Below, in pieces: positions 31,780-33,157 of a stretch of 33,157 nt of DNA. The translations under genes were made by a program, and so were the position numbers. Numbering within the stretch: the stretch's first letter is position 1; each line of letters begins with the position of its first letter. The notes beneath the pieces are model-generated. The model did not search any database. It was given only the letters and a program-made list of their open reading frames with translations, and had not been told where the DNA came from. The stretch is from a bacterium UBP1_UBA4783 (GTDB lineage: Bacteria; Krumholzibacteriota; Krumholzibacteriia; Krumholzibacteriales; Krumholzibacteriaceae), in the NCBI GenBank assembly GCA_002403075.1, contig DHHB01000009.1:1-33157 (forward strand), given 5' to 3'.

Positions 31780-32127
31780 ATGGCTAAGAAGATTTATGTC
31801 GGCAACCTGTCCTTCAATACGACGGACGATGATCTTTCGAAGCTTTTCCAGCCGTTCGGCGCCGTCAGCTCGGCCCGCGTCATCACCGACAAGTTCACGA
31901 ACCGCTCGCGCGGTTTCGGCTTCGTCGAGATGGACAACAACGAAGAGGCCGACAAGGCGATCGCCGAGCTCAACGGCAAGAGCGTCGACGGCCGGGCCCT
32001 GAAGGTCAACGAGGCCCAGCCGCGCGAGGACAAGCCGAGAGGAGGCGGCGGCGGCTTCGGTGGCGGTGGCGGCGGCTTCGGCGGCGGCGGAGGCGGCCGC
32101 AGAGGCGGCGGACGCGACCGCTTCTAG
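31780..32127 (+). CDS. Glycine-rich RRM RNA-binding protein, copy 1
   Basis: This 115-residue protein has one RRM domain (residues 4-80). RNP2 is KIYVGNLSF and RNP1 is RGFGFVEM, with the aromatic residues that stack on RNA intact. The tail is glycine-rich (GGGGFGGGGG repeats) and ends RRGGGRDRF. Such proteins are cold-induced in cyanobacteria and other bacteria and are thought to bind single-stranded RNA as chaperones. The ATG at 31780 is chosen because the RRM starts there; a GTG further upstream would add residues not seen in the other two copies. First of three tandem copies with a shared type of ribosome binding site. Confidence 0.92.
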   Translation: MAKKIYVGNLSFNTTDDDLSKLFQPFGAVSSARVITDKFTNRSRGFGFVEMDNNEEADKAIAELNGKSVDGRALKVNEAQPREDKPRGGGGGFGGGGGGFGGGGGGRRGGGRDRF

Positions 32128-32225
32128 GTCGAGCCGGCGTTTCCTATAGATACTGAGAAGTGCCGCGGGATCCGTTCCCGGGTGTCGCGGCTATTGTTGC
32201 AGGACAGCGAAAGGATTCCGTGACC

Positions 32226-32567
32226 ATGGCCAAGAAGATTTATGTCGGCAACCTGTCGTTCAACACGACGGACGATGATCTCTCGAAGCTTTTCCAGCCG
32301 TTCGGCGCGGTCGGCTCCGCCCGTGTCATCAGCGACAAGTTCACGAGCCGCTCGCGCGGCTTCGGCTTCGTCGAGATGGACAACAACGAGGAAGCCGACA
32401 AGGCGATCGCCGAGCTCAACGGCAAGAGCGTCGACGGCCGGGCCCTGAAGGTCAGCGAGGCCCAGCCGCGCGAGGACAAGCCGAGAGGCGGCGGCGGCGG
32501 CGGATTCGGCGGGGGCGGTTTCGGCGGCGGCGGCGGCCGCAGAGGCGGCGGACGCGACCGCTTCTAG
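32226..32567 (+). CDS. Glycine-rich RRM RNA-binding protein, copy 2
   Basis: This 113-residue protein is nearly identical to copy 1 over the RRM (KIYVGNLSF, RGFGFVEM; differences such as V-S-S to V-G-S and T-D-K to S-D-K) and has a slightly shorter Gly/Arg tail ending RRGGGRDRF. DNA identity with copy 1 is also high, so the duplication looks recent or is kept alike by recombination. AAAGGA lies about 10 nt before the ATG at 32226. The 98-bp gap before it can fold into a hairpin with arms GCCGCG and CGCGGC. No terminator separates the copies, so one messenger is likely. Confidence 0.92.
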   Translation: MAKKIYVGNLSFNTTDDDLSKLFQPFGAVGSARVISDKFTSRSRGFGFVEMDNNEEADKAIAELNGKSVDGRALKVSEAQPREDKPRGGGGGGFGGGGFGGGGGRRGGGRDRF

Positions 32568-32636
32568 CGGCGGCGCGGACCGTCCGAAGACGGCCGCAAA
32601 CGTTCCAGACGGAACTATTGAAAGGATTCGACAGCA

Positions 32637-33008
32637 ATGGCAAAGAAGATTTACGTGGGTAACCTCTCGTTCAACACGAACGACGATCAGCTGAACCAGC
32701 TCTTTACGCCGTACGGCCAGGTCATTTCCGCCCGGGTCGTTATGGACAACTTCACGAGCCGCTCGAAGGGCTTCGGCTTCGTCGAGATGGAAAAGCCGGA
32801 AGAGGCCGACAAGGCGATCGCCGAGCTCAACGGCAAGGAGATCGACGGCCGGGCGCTGAAGGTCAGCGAGGCTCGTCCGCGCGAGGACCGTCCGAGAAGC
32901 GGCGGCAACCGCTTCGGCGGGGGCGGCGGCGGCGGCGGATTCGGCGGGGGCGGCTTCGGCGGCGGCGGAGGAGGAGGCCGGAGAGGCGGCGGACGCGACC
33001 GCTTCTAG
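32637..33008 (+). CDS. Glycine-rich RRM RNA-binding protein, copy 3
   Basis: This 123-residue protein is more divergent than copies 1 and 2 (LNQLFTPYGQVISARVVMD, RSKGFGFVEMEKPEEADKAI) and has a longer Gly/Phe/Arg tail that again ends RRGGGRDRF. RNP1 and RNP2 are intact. AAAGGA lies about 10 nt before the ATG at 32637. It closes the tandem array; the intrinsic terminator at 33038-33070 lies 30 nt after the stop. The RNA targets cannot be told from the sequence. Confidence 0.92.
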   Translation: MAKKIYVGNLSFNTNDDQLNQLFTPYGQVISARVVMDNFTSRSKGFGFVEMEKPEEADKAIAELNGKEIDGRALKVSEARPREDRPRSGGNRFGGGGGGGGFGGGGFGGGGGGGRRGGGRDRF

Positions 33009-33037
33009 GTCGGCGCGGTCCTGCTCCTGAAACCACA

Positions 33038-33070
33038 GGGGCGCCGGGATCCTTCCCGGCGCCCCTTTTT
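33038..33070 (+). terminator. Intrinsic terminator of the RRM operon
   Basis: A perfect 12-bp GC-rich stem (33038-33049 with 33054-33065), a 4-nt loop TCCT, then five T's (33066-33070). Confidence 0.93.
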
Positions 33071-33092
33071 ATCGCCCGGGCGGCATGACGGC

Positions 33093-33124
33093 AAAAAAGG
33101 CCCCGCGGCGACGGCCGCGAGGCC
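33093..33124 (-). terminator. Intrinsic terminator of the minus-strand tRNA transcript
   Basis: On the minus strand, an 11-bp stem (33124-33114 with 33109-33099, including one G-U pair), a 4-nt loop and then six T's (33098-33093). It lies about 10 nt after the tRNA's CCA end. Confidence 0.75.
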
Positions 33125-33134
33125 ATGGATTATC

Positions 33135-33157
33135 TGGCGGGGCCGACGAGACTCGAA
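33135..33157 (-). tRNA. 3' part of a tRNA, cut by the window edge; identity unknown
   Basis: On the minus strand the last 23 bases read as a T loop TTCGAGT, T-stem strand CTCGT, acceptor strand CGGCCCC, discriminator G and an encoded CCA. The counts (7, 5, 7, 1, 3) fit tRNA positions 54-76 exactly. The 5' half and the anticodon lie outside the window. A terminator follows at the right distance. Confidence 0.72.

Overview
The window is high-GC bacterial chromosome with dense gene packing on both strands. Two secreted peptidases (M1 and M28) end in a FlgD-like / Por-type C-terminal sorting domain with the signature NxPNPFNP...GVYFxRL. That domain, the many secreted peptidases, a beta-barrel family common in Gemmatimonadota/FCB genomes and a pyrophosphate-type phosphofructokinase suggest an uncultivated FCB-superphylum lineage (Krumholzibacteriota/Eisenbacteria-like). 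This placement is inference from gene content, not a phylogeny.

Layout. 1-4150 (minus): surface-polysaccharide operon with a Wzx-like flippase, a GT4, a GT2 and a GT-C transferase cut by the left edge. 4249-4632 (minus): DUF3052-type protein. 4.7-6.5 kb: AT-richer insert with an outer-membrane beta-barrel protein and a doubtful small ORF. 6.6-9.8 kb (plus): secreted M1 aminopeptidase and a class V aminotransferase. 9.8-12.0 kb (minus): M28 peptidase interrupted by an Asp-box propeller. 12.1-14.9 kb (plus): TldD/TldE pair. 15.0-15.6 kb (minus): orphan secreted protein. 15.9-19.8 kb (plus): double aspartyl protease with PDZ, a beta-CASP ribonuclease-like protein and endonuclease V. 19.85-20.13 kb: AT-rich stretch with a strong promoter and a long inverted repeat, a candidate small RNA. 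20.1-24.9 kb (minus): operon of GT4, sugar aminotransferase, GT4 and a TPR-thioredoxin protein. 25.1-26.2 kb (plus): RlmD-like rRNA methyltransferase. 26.3-28.0 kb (minus): PPi-type phosphofructokinase and a thioredoxin lipoprotein. 28.3-31.4 kb (plus): S9 peptidase fused to a thioredoxin-like domain. 31.5-33.0 kb (plus): three tandem glycine-rich RRM proteins behind a long structured leader. The right edge cuts a minus-strand tRNA.

The most interesting signal is at 20142-21362. The reading frame of the thioredoxin-like protein is interrupted by a single in-frame TGA exactly where the first cysteine of the CxxC redox motif belongs (T-TGA-M-P-C). A perfect 8-bp hairpin with a G-initial 3-nt loop follows at the spacing expected of a bacterial SECIS element. 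I read this as an unannotated selenoprotein (UxxC, Sec306) that standard gene calling would split in two.

Several promoters resembling the sigma-70 consensus (TTGNNN, 16-18 bp, TAtaaT) and several intrinsic terminators can be read directly. They support the operon boundaries and decide several start codons that differ from the longest open frames.
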